Shown piece by piece: positions 35,601-47,800 of a stretch of DNA of 64,000 bases. This DNA comes from Ectocarpus siliculosus (taxonomy: Eukaryota > Sar > Phaeophyceae > Ectocarpales > Ectocarpaceae): assembly GCA_000310025.1 (NCBI GenBank), contig FN649734.1:958112-1022111 (forward strand), in the 5' to 3' direction. The notes under the pieces were generated by a model. The model worked only from the letters and a program-made list of their open reading frames with translations, ran no database searches and was not told the origin of the DNA. The position numbers and the translations under genes were made by a program. Each line of letters begins with the position of its first letter. The stretch's first letter is position 1.

Positions 35601-38600
35601 CTTTGTGCCGACGTCCAGGAAAAGTGGGAGAAGATCACGTTTGACACGGTGTTGCTGGACCACTACTGGCTCCCTGACTCGGTCGTTTGGCTGAACAAGG
35701 GGTACATGGTGAGTTGGAACTGGCGAATTATGGTGGAGCGGCTCGGACAGACGGGTTTCCTTGTCATTACTAGGTCTGTGCATGCGTGATTCGCGTACAC
35801 GACGGTTCTTTCGTATTTCGATTGATTCTCTCGTCCTTGCTTTGATCGACCGCCGTGCAGGTCACTGTGAGACGTTGTTAGTTCATCATCGATGTGTCCA
35901 ATCAGTAGTATCTGAGTGGTGGATGAGCTCCACCCCCTTGAAAATGCGTTTGAGCATGGGTTGGTGTCTCTGGTCCACGAAATTCTGTCTATCAAGAACG
36001 CTCAAGCGTTTGACGCTGTGCCATGTGTACCATCGTCACTTTTGCCTTTTAGGCAAACGACGGAGGTTTGATACAGAACTTGGTTCGGATGACAAAGACG
36101 CAGCTCCTGGGCGACGACTTCGAGATCATGCTCCCGATCAACCAGGTAGGCAACCACCCCGCCTCTTCAGGCTACACTTGCACGCGCTACCCCGTACCAA
36201 CGTGCAGCAATGACGCACCCGAATCCTCAAGGTCGTGTTGTAGAGGTTGATCGCGACACGGAAATTACCATGACCGAACGACAAAACTTCAGAACGCTTT
36301 TGGAGAGATCTCCCGATCACCATCGAACAATCGGACGACACATGTGTGCTTTGTTACCCCTTTTTTCTACCCAGTGAAGAAATGGAGGCTTGCGCAAAGC
36401 AGTTCTGGTTCTTGTTCGACGGCAAGCCTAGAACACGTACAATGATATTTGTTGGATCGACAAAGAAAGATCAGAGACCAGGTTGTGGTTCCTTTCCTCA
36501 TCCTGCTTTCTTCACGCCCAATACCGTGCTCTATGTGCGAGTTGTCGACATGTCTTTTGCGCCACCCTCCCTCACCTTGTTGATCTCGCAGTGCGGTGAC
36601 AGAACTACAAACCGCCCCGGAACATATTTTGGAGTTCCCCACTACCGCAGCGGGCCGAAACATGAGTGGTACCATAGTTGCTTGTGCCCTCGCAACACAC
36701 GAGTATGTATTCGAGGCCATTGGGGTGTTGCGAATGCCCGTTGTGTACTGTATGTTACTGAATTCCGTTGCCCGCTCTTGTCGGCCGGAGCGTGGCTTGC
36801 AGGAATGAAAGCATGCCGCTACGTGTAGCATTTAGACAGCGGGCCAGGGGCCGAGTTTGCTGTACACTGCCTGCACCATAGTCCGAACGCCTTTTGTTTG
36901 TATCGCTTGCTTGCTGTTTATGTTGACCTGCCGCAGGCATTTTTCGAGCTCCTGCTGCCGCACTTCTCGGACCTTGAACGGTGAGAGACAGAGACGGAGA
37001 CATAGACACAGCGAGAGAGAGAGAGAGGAGTGATTCGTGGAAATCACCAGTAAACAGGCCATTAACGTATTATGTTGGCAAACATCATTTGTTTTGTTGA
37101 CTGACAGAAGATAAACGTCGTGTAGAACAGGGCTTAACTCTTCTCTGTGACTTTGTTGCACTATCTGGACTCGAGTTTGCCCCCCACTGCTTTGTCATTT
37201 TGTCCGGTATTGGAGTGTTACAGCGTATGACGTCTTTTCACACGTTTCTTCTTCTCTGGGAGGGAAAGAGGATACCGTTGCGGACTCATCGCTGCTTGCG
37301 CCATGGCGTGAATACTGGAGCGGCGTTTTGGCGGCTTCAGCCTTCGGACTGTCACGAATATTTTCTGGTGATAACCCGTCGTTCTACGCCGATTCTCGCG
37401 GTGGTCAGCTTTTGTCGGCGTTTCAGGTTGTAGGGATGCGTACCTGGTGGTGGACGAAATATTAGTCGTGGTCCTGATTACAAGTGGGGTGTGCCAGCGG
37501 GTGAACGCGTCTTTTTTATTTCTCTCCTCTCGTGGCTTTCGGGTTCGTTCATGACACTTTAGACACTTCACGGTGGAGTTTCTGGTCGGAGAGCGGCTGG
37601 AGCACCTGAAGCGGAGCCATCTTGCCCTAGAAGCGGACGATCTCATTCCCGAGGACGTGATGCAGCACGTGTACGGCAAGGAGCCGGAGCGCCAGGTTAG
37701 ACTCCAGCGGTCTCAATCTATCACGTCTTTTATCAAGAATCAACGTTTGAGCTGGAGCTTGGGACGTGCTCCTGTATAGACCCTGCCATCACGATGACCT
37801 TCGTTTGCTTGTAACCAAGCTGTGGTTGCCGGGCACAGCGTCGAACGCGGAAATAGCGTATGTGTAGAGGTCAGCGTGTTGTGGACATAATGCCGTTGGT
37901 ACCGTGTCGCAAGACTCCCTGTTGTTTGTTCCCGCTGTTGATACATTTTCGAACCGACAAGGGCGGCCAGACACGCGAACGTGTTTCGCGGCGTTGTTTT
38001 GCTGCAGCGAATATCAGATTGCTACTGCAAGCGACAAGGTTTGCCCCATTCCCATCGGATCGCGTGCCAGTGACTTCGATGGGCCCGGTTGGCCATTTTG
38101 TCACTCAAGATTGGTGGCCCGACTAACAGGGAGGAGGTAGACCCAGGCTGTAATTTCAGCCTCCACACCCAGTATTAAGTACTGTTGAACAGAGGGCCCG
38201 CATACAAGTGATGGTACCGACACGAAATGCAGAAACCACATCACCAACGGGTTACGCCTGGTATGGCTTCAGGCAATCAACAAGTACACCCCGCCGACCC
38301 CCGGCCCGACTCTCGTCGCTTCATCGCTTACGTCCATCTCCTACCGAACAGGTTTCCCGGATGCTGGGCGTTAAGCAGCCCACGGCAGACGTGGCGGCAG
38401 TGCTACTCAAGTACGGAGTGGCAGCCGAACACTTTTGCTACGCTCGATTCCTCAAACTGAGCAGGTGCGCACAACCGTCGCAGATCTACAATCGTTTTCC
38501 TACCGGTTGGCGGGTATAAGGGACGCGCCAGCACGAACACGTGCTGCTTGCCCAGTATGTTGACATGCTTGACATGCGCTTCCAATATCTTCTCGGCGAC

Positions 38601-39200
38601 GCTGCGCCGGTTGGGATTGTTCCTGCGTTGGTCCCCGAATTCTACAAGCTTCACGGGGATGGGCGTATTTGCCCCTCGCTTCCGCGTCCCTTTTTTCGTC
38701 TGGTCTTCGCGATGAAGTTTCCCAAGTGGTTGCTCTAACCTGTGATGTTCGTCCTCTTCCACTCATCCCTCACTACCCTTTTCTTGGGTGTTCCATTCAC
38801 ACGAACAGAATGCCTGACATTTGTTCTGATTTCGGGACGACGACATCGCATCCGTCTATGCAGGAATCCACCTCCACATCCCGCGCTAGCGGCCGTTGCC
38901 CTTGCGGCATCGTCCGAGTCAGCCAAGATCGCGGAAGACATGGCCAAAGTTGCGGCGGAGTCGGCCCAAATGGCCGCGGAGTCCGCGATGGCGTTCGAGG
39001 CCGCGGGTCTCTCCGGAGCGTTGTCGCCCACGAGTGTTCTTCCTCAGCAGGAGGCACGTAGCGCTACGTCTGGAGATGGGGACGAATTTCACGCAGCAGC
39101 GGTTGAAAACGAGGAGGGGTCATCGCCAAGATCGAGGTCAAGCGCCGGCGCTTCATGTCCACCGCCGTCGGGGAGTGGAGGAGAAGATGGCGGGACATAG
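29618..39200 (+). CDS. Gene B: large nuclear-type protein with disordered N-terminus, coiled coil and Rossmann-like C-terminal domain
   Basis: Exons: 29618-30568, 30909-33209, 33734-33906, 34648-34749, 35099-35195, 35496-35708, 36053-36145, 36937-36980, 37563-37695, 38352-38464, 38864-39200; 1518 aa. All phases close. Intron 5 uses GC-AG (GAG|GCAAGC at 35195/35196). Residues 1-1000 are Ser/Gly/Asn-rich and disordered with basic patches (KKRKSSREEE; RKKTLKSKAARRRDK). About 1010-1085 form a charged coiled coil with an 18-residue unit repeated about three times (ERIAQRKRDELEKRRLEL). From about 1093 the pattern resembles a Rossmann fold: strand NVLFLGM, ALGHEVRCIS, FLATDI, FDTVLLDHYWLPDS, then FEIMLPINQ, with a HFTVEFLVGERLEHL...MQHVYGKEPE tail. 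I believe similar undescribed proteins occur in stramenopiles, possibly methyltransferase-like, but I see no clear SAM-binding glycine motif. The C-terminal exon is Ala/Glu-rich helix plus a disordered tail. Start: first ATG after a possible acceptor (GGGTAG) at 29613. Confidence 0.75.
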
Positions 39201-41823
39201 GCTGGAATGAAGACATGGTGGTGCTGTGCTATAGGGTTGTTTTGGAAGCAACGAGCAAGAGATAATAGAGACGGGATTCGCCGTTGCTTCGGCACCGGGA
39301 GGATTTCCGTCGCCGGGATATGTGGAGCACACTACTTGTAGGTGGCTACATCCCGGGGGCATTATCATGCGTATCATTAGAGGAGGCGGAGGTGTGTTAT
39401 TTCCACGGTTCTGTACGATTCCTATTTCAGGTATTGTTGTCGTATGTGCAAACCGAGTCTATCCTCCCTTACGAGGGGGGAGACATCGCGCGTGGAGCTT
39501 CCAAGTCCTCCAACAGTTAGTTTCATATTGCCCCGCTCATGGACCCCACGTCCACGGTGAAACGGTGCGACGCCCTGACGATGGAATCCACTCCTTGTGG
39601 ATATACCAGATATTTAGCCGTTCTTCTGGGCCTGGAGTCGGTCAGGGAAAATTTAAGGGTTGCCACAAAGTGCGGCTTTCACCCTCGGTGGAAGTGTCAT
39701 ATGTCTTATTGCACGGCTCGAGGGTGCCTTGATCAGTGTTCGTGGATGTAGCTTGCACGAGCCAAGCTACGAAGGGTGCCCAAGTTTGAGTTGATGGTGC
39801 AGCGGCTCCAAGCCCCTCCCTCGAGCTACCAATGATTGCCGGACGAGAACGAATTGGTCTGTAGCATGAAGCACAAGTTGCAAACACGTTATGATTAGAG
39901 TAAACTTCTTTCGTGGCGTGGCGCAGCCAATTCGTCGGGATGTAGCGACGAGTACCGTTTATCGTGGCACGGCTTACATTCGTGGCTAGTCCAGTTTAAG
40001 CTCGGGCAACGGCGGCTTCAGTTTTCGTGGCGCCTTACAGGGTGTCGGCGTGGATTTTGAGCAGCCAGTCGTTCTGAGCCTGGGCACTGTGCTGGGAACG
40101 GGGTGCGTTGGGCTCAACAGGTAGTGGTGATGGAATCGTGCATCTCCCTTAGCTCTGCACCAAAGCGCCGTGCGTGTTACTTGAGGTTTCTTGCGTCGGG
40201 GCTATACGAGCGACAGGATAATTGTTCTTTCCCCATGATTTCTATTGCTATCAGGCTGTCGGTTCCAGCTGTGGGGTTCGGAAGGTATGCGGCAAGATAT
40301 CTACCCGAACGCCACCCGCGTACGTCAAAGTGAGGCAGGTCGTGGTACAGCCAGTCGGTCGCGCATGAGTTATCCTTAACGTTTGTCCCTCGATGCGGAG
40401 CAGGTGTACTCTATCTGATCGTGGTAAAGGGTGTTACTCGTGGTAATGCGTCATTACGACAGCAAAGTAGGCAGATGCTTGACACTTTCTGGGCGGACTG
40501 AAAGGTTGCGAGGTTGTATCGATAGCAAAGCGGAAGAATAGACTATTGATAAGCTTTGAGCTTGGCACACCCAAGAGATATACTGGAATCAGGCGTATGT
40601 GTCTGTTGTGGGGGTGGTTCATGTGTTGGCCACTATTAACCGCCCCCGTTCGTGAAGTTACCCCGCTGTTATTGCTGGACCGCACGAGAGAGGCACTGTT
40701 ATATTTTTCTTCCAGTGTGATGATGATTCAAGTGCTTGCGATCGGGATACTCTCGCTATTATAGCGGCTTTCACAAGCCAATTTCTTGTCTGTTTCTTGT
40801 GGATTGGTCGACGTGCTACTTCGAGACTAGAGTAGGTAGGCGATAAGCGTTGTTAATCGTGCTTTCCGTTGACTCGGTGATATGAGATGTGGTCGGCTAC
40901 CCCTCTTGCACACGTGAGGAATTGGTGGTCAGCCCGCTTGCATTCGATTCATGAATTCGAACGAACGCCGACTCGATAATATTTTCCTCGTTGCCTGACC
41001 GTATACCATTCATTCCGGAAGGGATAATTTTATTGCCGTTTTGGGCATGCGCAGACTCAACACAGTACGCACGAAGTCAACCGCTGATGAGGTACTCCCT
41101 CTGTGTTCTTTGTGAGACGCCACGTGGCTGATCATTTCACTTGTACTGGAGGATCGCACTTTCTTCGTTCTTTGCACACGAATTCCCATTATTTATGCTA
41201 CCAACACATGACACATGACACGCAGCATCCCGCCGACGCACGGCCAGCTCCAGAGAGCTCACAGATGCATGTGGTGAGTGACACCCTTGAAGGTTTCTTG
41301 GCATTCGAACTATCAGAGAGGAGGGGAAACGCTTGGTAATTGTCTGTGAGGTCGGTCCGTCCTTGTTTTTCTAAGCGGTTGTTGTATAATGATCCCGGTC
41401 TACACATACATCGAATGTTCCCTGCCCTGCTTCGGTGTGTATTTCGTTATTTCAGGTGCCTTAATTCCGCCGCATTTTTTTCGGTGCACTTGTGACCTCA
41501 TGACGTGTACAACAACCGTATCTCCTCGATCTCAGGCGCACCTCTGGTACAACACACAACTAAGGTCCATCGTCACGCACGAGATCGTCGACTTGGGGGT
41601 TTGCTTGACACCCGCCTGGTTTGTTCTAGTGTTGAAAGCAGGTGTCGAAGTCGCTGTCAGCAGCAGGATTGAACTACAGTCTGTACTCAGTCAGCAAGGC
41701 GGCCAGTCCAGCAGGCAGCCCCAGCGTGGACTCTCCCCCTATCTGTGCGGTCAAGCTCTGGTGCAACATTCTGGACTTGGGGCTCTACCGTCGCAGGAGG
41801 GCGGCGGTCAAGAACTGCATCGG
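39201..41823. other. Intergenic region between genes B and C
   Basis: Short open frames only, no repeat family recognised. It contains the 3' flank of gene B and the upstream region of the PPR gene. No TATA-like or other promoter element stands out. Confidence 0.45.
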
Positions 41824-44800
41824 ATGCTCCGATCTCCAACTCTGCTAGCCGCAGCGGCGCTACGGTCAGGGAGCAGGCGGCGCAATTGTCTGCTCTGCGT
41901 TCGCCCCCACCACGCTATTTGGCCAGCACAGCAGCTGAGGCAGCAGCAGAAGCAGCAGCAGCAGGAGCAGAAGAGGCGACAAGGCGCTTTTGTCGCACGC
42001 CGGGGGCTTTGCTCCACGCCTTGGCGGAGTGGTGATACCCAGCGCTCTGCATTTCCCACTCCATCTTCCGCGGCCTTGGGCTCCTCCTCACCACAGGGAG
42101 CAGAACAGAGTCGTGGAAAACACAGCCAGCAGGATGGTGATGGCCAACAGCCACAATGGCACCATCACCGAAGTCGGCACCAGCGGAGAGCAGAACGCCG
42201 GGCGCAAGAAGGACGCACTTACGGTGGGTTTCTTGGGATCACACATTCTGCGCGACACATAAAGCCGTAGTGTGACACTCTTGCTCTTGCATATTTAGCA
42301 GCTCCTGACAACAGAGAGACATGAACAGCAGTAGATGGAGAAACCCCGAAGGTGTGCGTGGAGAAAAGGAGACATCCGCTGTGTCATATTTTTTACCACA
42401 TGCCAACCCGATGGAGACATTTGAGTGTCGCAGTACATATGCATGTGGATTGTCCGGATTCATGACGAAACCCGCTCAGTGACTCCTTCCCGCTGCCGCG
42501 GCTGTCGCCTGTACGCTGATGTTTAACGGCCAACTCAACATGGGCGCCTTCTCTGCAGCATCAAGAGACTCATTGTCGTCGATCCGGTGGCACAAGTTCG
42601 ACGACCGCAACTCGGGGGGGGAGGGACGGAAGCGGGGAGAACAGACGAGCGACCTGGTGAATCCAGCAATCGCCAAACTCTTGACATTACCCCGAAGAAG
42701 AAATGTGAGGTTTGCTGGTGTATCATACGCGCTTGTTCAGTTTTTTTAGTGACGTTGAGAACGATGCTGCTGTTGATCCGCGTTCCGGGCCGTTGGCGTC
42801 GGTTTTGTCCCCACCCTACAATCTCCAAACCACAACCATTGTCGGATCCACACAAAGGACTGGAGGGAGGCTCTCCGGGTGCTTGATGACGTTGAGCAGC
42901 AGGCAGCAGCTCGCGGAGAGGCGTCTTCGAGGTTGTGGTGCCGACAGGGGCTCTCACGGGATGATGGAGAGCGGGCGCGCACGAGGGTATACAACATCGT
43001 CATGGACATCCTGTCGTCGCGAAAAAGGTACGACGTCTGCTGTTGCTGCTGCTGCACATCTGCTATACTTGCTGTTTCTCCTCCAACTCTTTCTATGGTT
43101 GACCAGTTGTCAAGTTTGACTATTTGGGAGGATGATTATTTTTTATTTTGGTCGTGCAGCACCACTTCAAACGGAGTGCCACGCACAACACCAGCGCGGA
43201 AAACTGTCGGAGTAGAAGGTTCGCACGTCGACCGCTGTAGATATATTGTAGTACACGTCTGGTCGACGACAACGTGGTTCCCGTAGTCTATTCGAAATGC
43301 GACGATGTGCACAGGCACTGTACTGTGTGGCCATGGCACGAGAAGGTGCCAACACCTAGCAGGCCTGCCGATAACGGGTTCCACCGGAGGGGGTGCAATG
43401 CATTGCCCTTGAGGGCATGTGCAGGACCCCCGGCCTCCCTCGTCCATTCGGTTCCTCTTCGTACTGTATCCTGAAACTCATTGAGCTTTGTCCTCTGCCT
43501 GTAAACGGAACCGCGACTTTTCCTAGCTCTTCCCGGAATCGTTCTCTACACTCAAGGATGAGTTGTACCACGTCTTGTTTTTTTGTCGTCTCTCCCAAAA
43601 TGATTTTTCACGTGTCATGAATCTCAGAACGTCATTTTGCTGCCCCGGATAAAACGACATGTCCTGTCCTCGACCCTTGCGCGACACGTTTCAAGCTCGA
43701 GGTGGCAAGAGGCGTTTTTGCTGTTGGAGACTATGCAGGAGCGCGGGGTCACTACGGATCTTTACACGCTCAATTCAACGCTCAAGGCTTGCGGCTCTGC
43801 TGGGCAAGTGAAACGTGAGCGCGGAATGGATTTAATGCGTGGCGAACCTCGATCAAGTTTCGCGTTTGAAGACTAGGCGTTTTGTTGCGTTGTTGATATT
43901 GCTTGGTTGAGCGTGTCTAAATTTGTCGCGCAGGTCTTGGGCAATACACAGAGCCTTTAAGCGAATGGCAATGGAACGGCAGCAGTAGCCAGCAGTATTG
44001 GTGGCGGTGGTCTGCCGCTCCTACCACCGCCAATGTCGTGTTTCGTGTGTTGGTTTCAAGAAGACGAAGACGACTCCTGCCCTTGTGAGAGAAAGAAGTG
44101 CGTTGCGGCGATGGCAGCAGCAACAATGTCAACTATGACTACCGCAACCACCACCACCACAACAAGAGACGTTTGGTAAACCTGCACTTATGTGAATCGA
44201 CATTATCTCACACACCCCTTTCTCGATCCGTTTGTCTTTCCCATTCGATTCCGGCATGCACTCTCGCTTCATATTTTCGCAAGTGCTGCTCGCCCTCTTG
44301 AGAGAGATGCGCTCCAGCAGCCGAAGTAACGACGACAGCGGCAGCAATGACAACCAGAGGGGCGACGGGAATGCCGCTACCTTTCTGCTGCCGGCACCGG
44401 ACGTGGTTTCCTTCAACATCGCGATTGGGGCCTGCGCGAGGGCGGGTGAAGCATCGCTCGCTGTATCCTTGTTCGACGAAATGAGAGCGGCGGCTGTCGC
44501 AGAGTGAGTGACGAGAGGAAGGCGGCCTCGGCTGCTAGTTGTGGATATTGCCCAACGTCCCCTTGTAGGCTGACACTAAGAAAGAAGACCGCCTTCGTTC
44601 TCGAGGAGCGTTGCGTGTACGAACCCCTCTTGCTTGGTTGCACGGGAACGCAGCAGTAATATTTTAGGGTGTCCGCAATACGACCGTGTAGGCGTAAGGG
44701 AGCATCGCTCGCAGAAGTCTAACTATCACTCCTGCCGTGTTGGCAGCCAAACCCGACCTGGAATCATGTCCACATACCCTTGTGCTTCCTCTATCAAATC

Positions 44801-47800
44801 TTGCTCGCTGCTATCTCCCATGTGTTTGGTGTGTGTTTGCTCTGGTGTCGTGGACATCAACAATGACAGCAGCCCAACGGCGGGTGATGGCGTGTTGGCT
44901 GTAGGTGAGGGCACCGCGCGCCCGTCTCCGGTCCCATCACCGGACAGGTTGAGCTACAACTCCACCCTCTCAGCCTGCGGGCGTGCGGTCACCGCCGACG
45001 ATGCGGAGTGGCTGCAGAGGGCGTTGGATATTTTGGAGGCGATGAGGACCGGTGAAGATGGTGCTCCGTCCCCGGATATTGTTTCGTACAAGGAGGTCGT
45101 GAATGCATGTGGGCGGTGAGATGAGAGCGTGCTGGTGATATCGACCGGCCGTGTTGTCGTCGTTAGACTGTTGGAATACCTCGCATCTTCATATGGCCGA
45201 GATGGACAGATGCTCCTCATTAGAGGATTGAGTTGCCAAGCATCATTGCAGTACCCAGACGGAGAAGAAGAATGTGCGCTATTATTTCCGTCCCAAATGC
45301 CCAGAGAAATTTGATTGCCGTTTAGTTTGCCTCGCCAACTCAAAACTGATTGCCCTTTAGTTTGCCTCGCCAACTCGATCCGCCATGGGTTCGTCGGGCG
45401 TTGAGATTAAGCGCTAGGGGGAACGCGGGGATGATGAATACAACGTGATTGACGAGGCGGAATGAGAAAGTTACGCTACAAGAGCGATGGTAAGTCCAAG
45501 GATAGACGAAGGCTGAGAGGAAGAGAGAGAACAGCCAGATGCAGAACGAATCACCTCGATCGAGCGGTTCCGCCGGTTGTAACACGCCGCCTTGTTGTCG
45601 GACTCGCCGTAGCGCGAACATGATTCAATGAACGATGGCAGCAGCCTTACAAGCTTCACATGGACAGGTTGTTGAAACAGAGAGCTCATAGGTATTGTAG
45701 TTCCTGATATGAACGTTTGAAGACTGCGAAACTCCCTGAGTGGATGAAATGATGATGGTTTTGAATTGCCCCGCCTTTTCACACGGCCGTCATCGATCGA
45801 TGTTTCCGTCTTCCCTCAACTATGTATTGGATCAGGGCCGGGCGCTGGGATCAGGCGCTGTCCTGGGTGGATGCTGCGGTTGACGCTGGTCTGGAGCTGA
45901 CGGCCTCGGTGTTTTGCGCGATAATAATTGCGTTCGGCCGGGGGCGGGAGTGGCGCCGCTCCTTGTCGGTGGTCTACGACGACATGCCGGCCTATGAGGT
46001 TGATCCGGACAAATTTTGCTACAACATGGCTCTAAGGTCCGGTGGTGTGTACTCGTGTTTCTGTTGTTCAACTTCATCGATCGCGCAAGCGAGCTGACCT
46101 AGCGTCTATGCTCGCCCACTGTTGACCCCAGCTAGAAGCAGCACTTTCTTGGCTTCGTTCGTGCCTTGCCGGGAACGGATACGTCTTCTTTTTTCACCGA
46201 CCACCGACAAAAATATGTGACCCACGGTTTTTTGTTTGTCGTGTGGACGATACCGGCAACTGACTCTTGTGGTTCTGCATGGCCCCGCTGTTTGGCGTTA
46301 GCTCATCAGCTGGCCGTAATAGTTGTTCGTTTCTGGGTTCCGAGTGCCTCCTCGTGCCGTCCTGTTCGTTGGTGTCGGTCACACAAAAAAGCGGAGACAA
46401 GATTTTTTAGTGAACCAACATGAAACGGCGTGTTATTTTGTTTGGTATTCTTCCCTGCTCGGCAGGGCGTGCGCGGATGCGGGCCAGGTGAAGGAGGCCC
46501 TGGACATCCTCGACCAGGATCTTTCCGGACAAAGGGGGGTCAACGCCTTCAGCTACAGCTCCATTATCGACGCGCTCGCACGACAGGTGGCCTCAACCAC
46601 AACCACCCAAATTAATCCCTTTACTTGATTTGTATCCGAACCAACTTTGTTATTTTCTATGCGGAACTCTATGCCTAACCCTGGTCGGGCTTTCAATTGC
46701 CGTAGGGCCAAGTTTTTCCATGCCCTAGGTCTCACGGGTAATCCAGTGACGTCGGGGACGATATGCGTAAAATACCGTTCATCCCGCTAGGGGCTGCAAC
46801 AGCGCAATTCTCTCTCCACTGCCGATCACACGACCATTCTATGTGTTTTGCGCTTACTACAAGCAACGAGCCGCGTTCAACCATCGTTTTGCCATGGTTC
46901 GAGGGAGTCCGTCTAACACGTAGCAGAGCAGACTTGTTTCACTCTGGAGGTAGGTCGAATCACCTTCCAAGGTTGTTTCCTTTTACTCGTTTATCTAAAT
47001 CCACGCTTACCTTGTTGACGCAAATTCCACCCCCAAATTTTTTCCCAGGCAAGAAGGGATGCTCTCACGTGGGTGATGTTTTCAGCACGTAGAACTGGTA
47101 CCGTGAAACTAGGGCAAAAGGGTTGAGGACTCACAGACGAACACAACCAACTACTGCGGCAACCAACACCGCGCTCGATGTCGGACGTCGGCATGAACGT
47201 GTTGCTAATTCGCGCACATGTTGCATCATGTTCTTGTGCTCTAAGACTTCCGAATTCCCGCAATGAAAGGGTGACGCAGAGCTCGGCCTTCGGCTCCTGC
47301 GGGAGATCCACGTGTCTACAGGGTACTCGCCTAACGCCTGGCACTACGGCGGGGTGTTCCTTTCATTCCTCAAGGCTGGGGATGAAACTGGGGCCCTAGC
47401 TATCCAATCGGAGTGGAGAGATATCCAGGTACAGAGCGTGTTCGCCCCCATTGCGTCATTGTGTCCGGAACAAATCAACACGTTGATCTTCAGTAATTGA
47501 AACTGTTCTTTGGGAGGGACAGCGAAGACGAAGATTTACCAAAGTGGTGTTCTTAATAGACGAAATGGGAAAAATTGTGTTTTCAATTACCAGGTTAATG
47601 TACTGGGCATCATTCCGGGGATAGGAAGGACACTCGGCCCCTGGCATTGGAATGTCAAGCCCATTATGGTCGCGGTATGGCTGGACTGGTTTCACAACGT
47701 ACAATCACTGGCAGCGGCAATGTATCCAGTACCTACATCGCGACCATGCTGGACGGAGTCGCATAATCTCCAAGCCGTGCTGGACGGAATCACTGCGCGA

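Noticed and set aside
36346-36828. Candidate exons in gene B (SEEMEACAKQFWF and TELQTAPEHILEF)
   Set aside because: Their phases do not fit, whereas 36053-36145 joins 36937-36980 directly in phase and gives a continuous domain. Treated as intronic.
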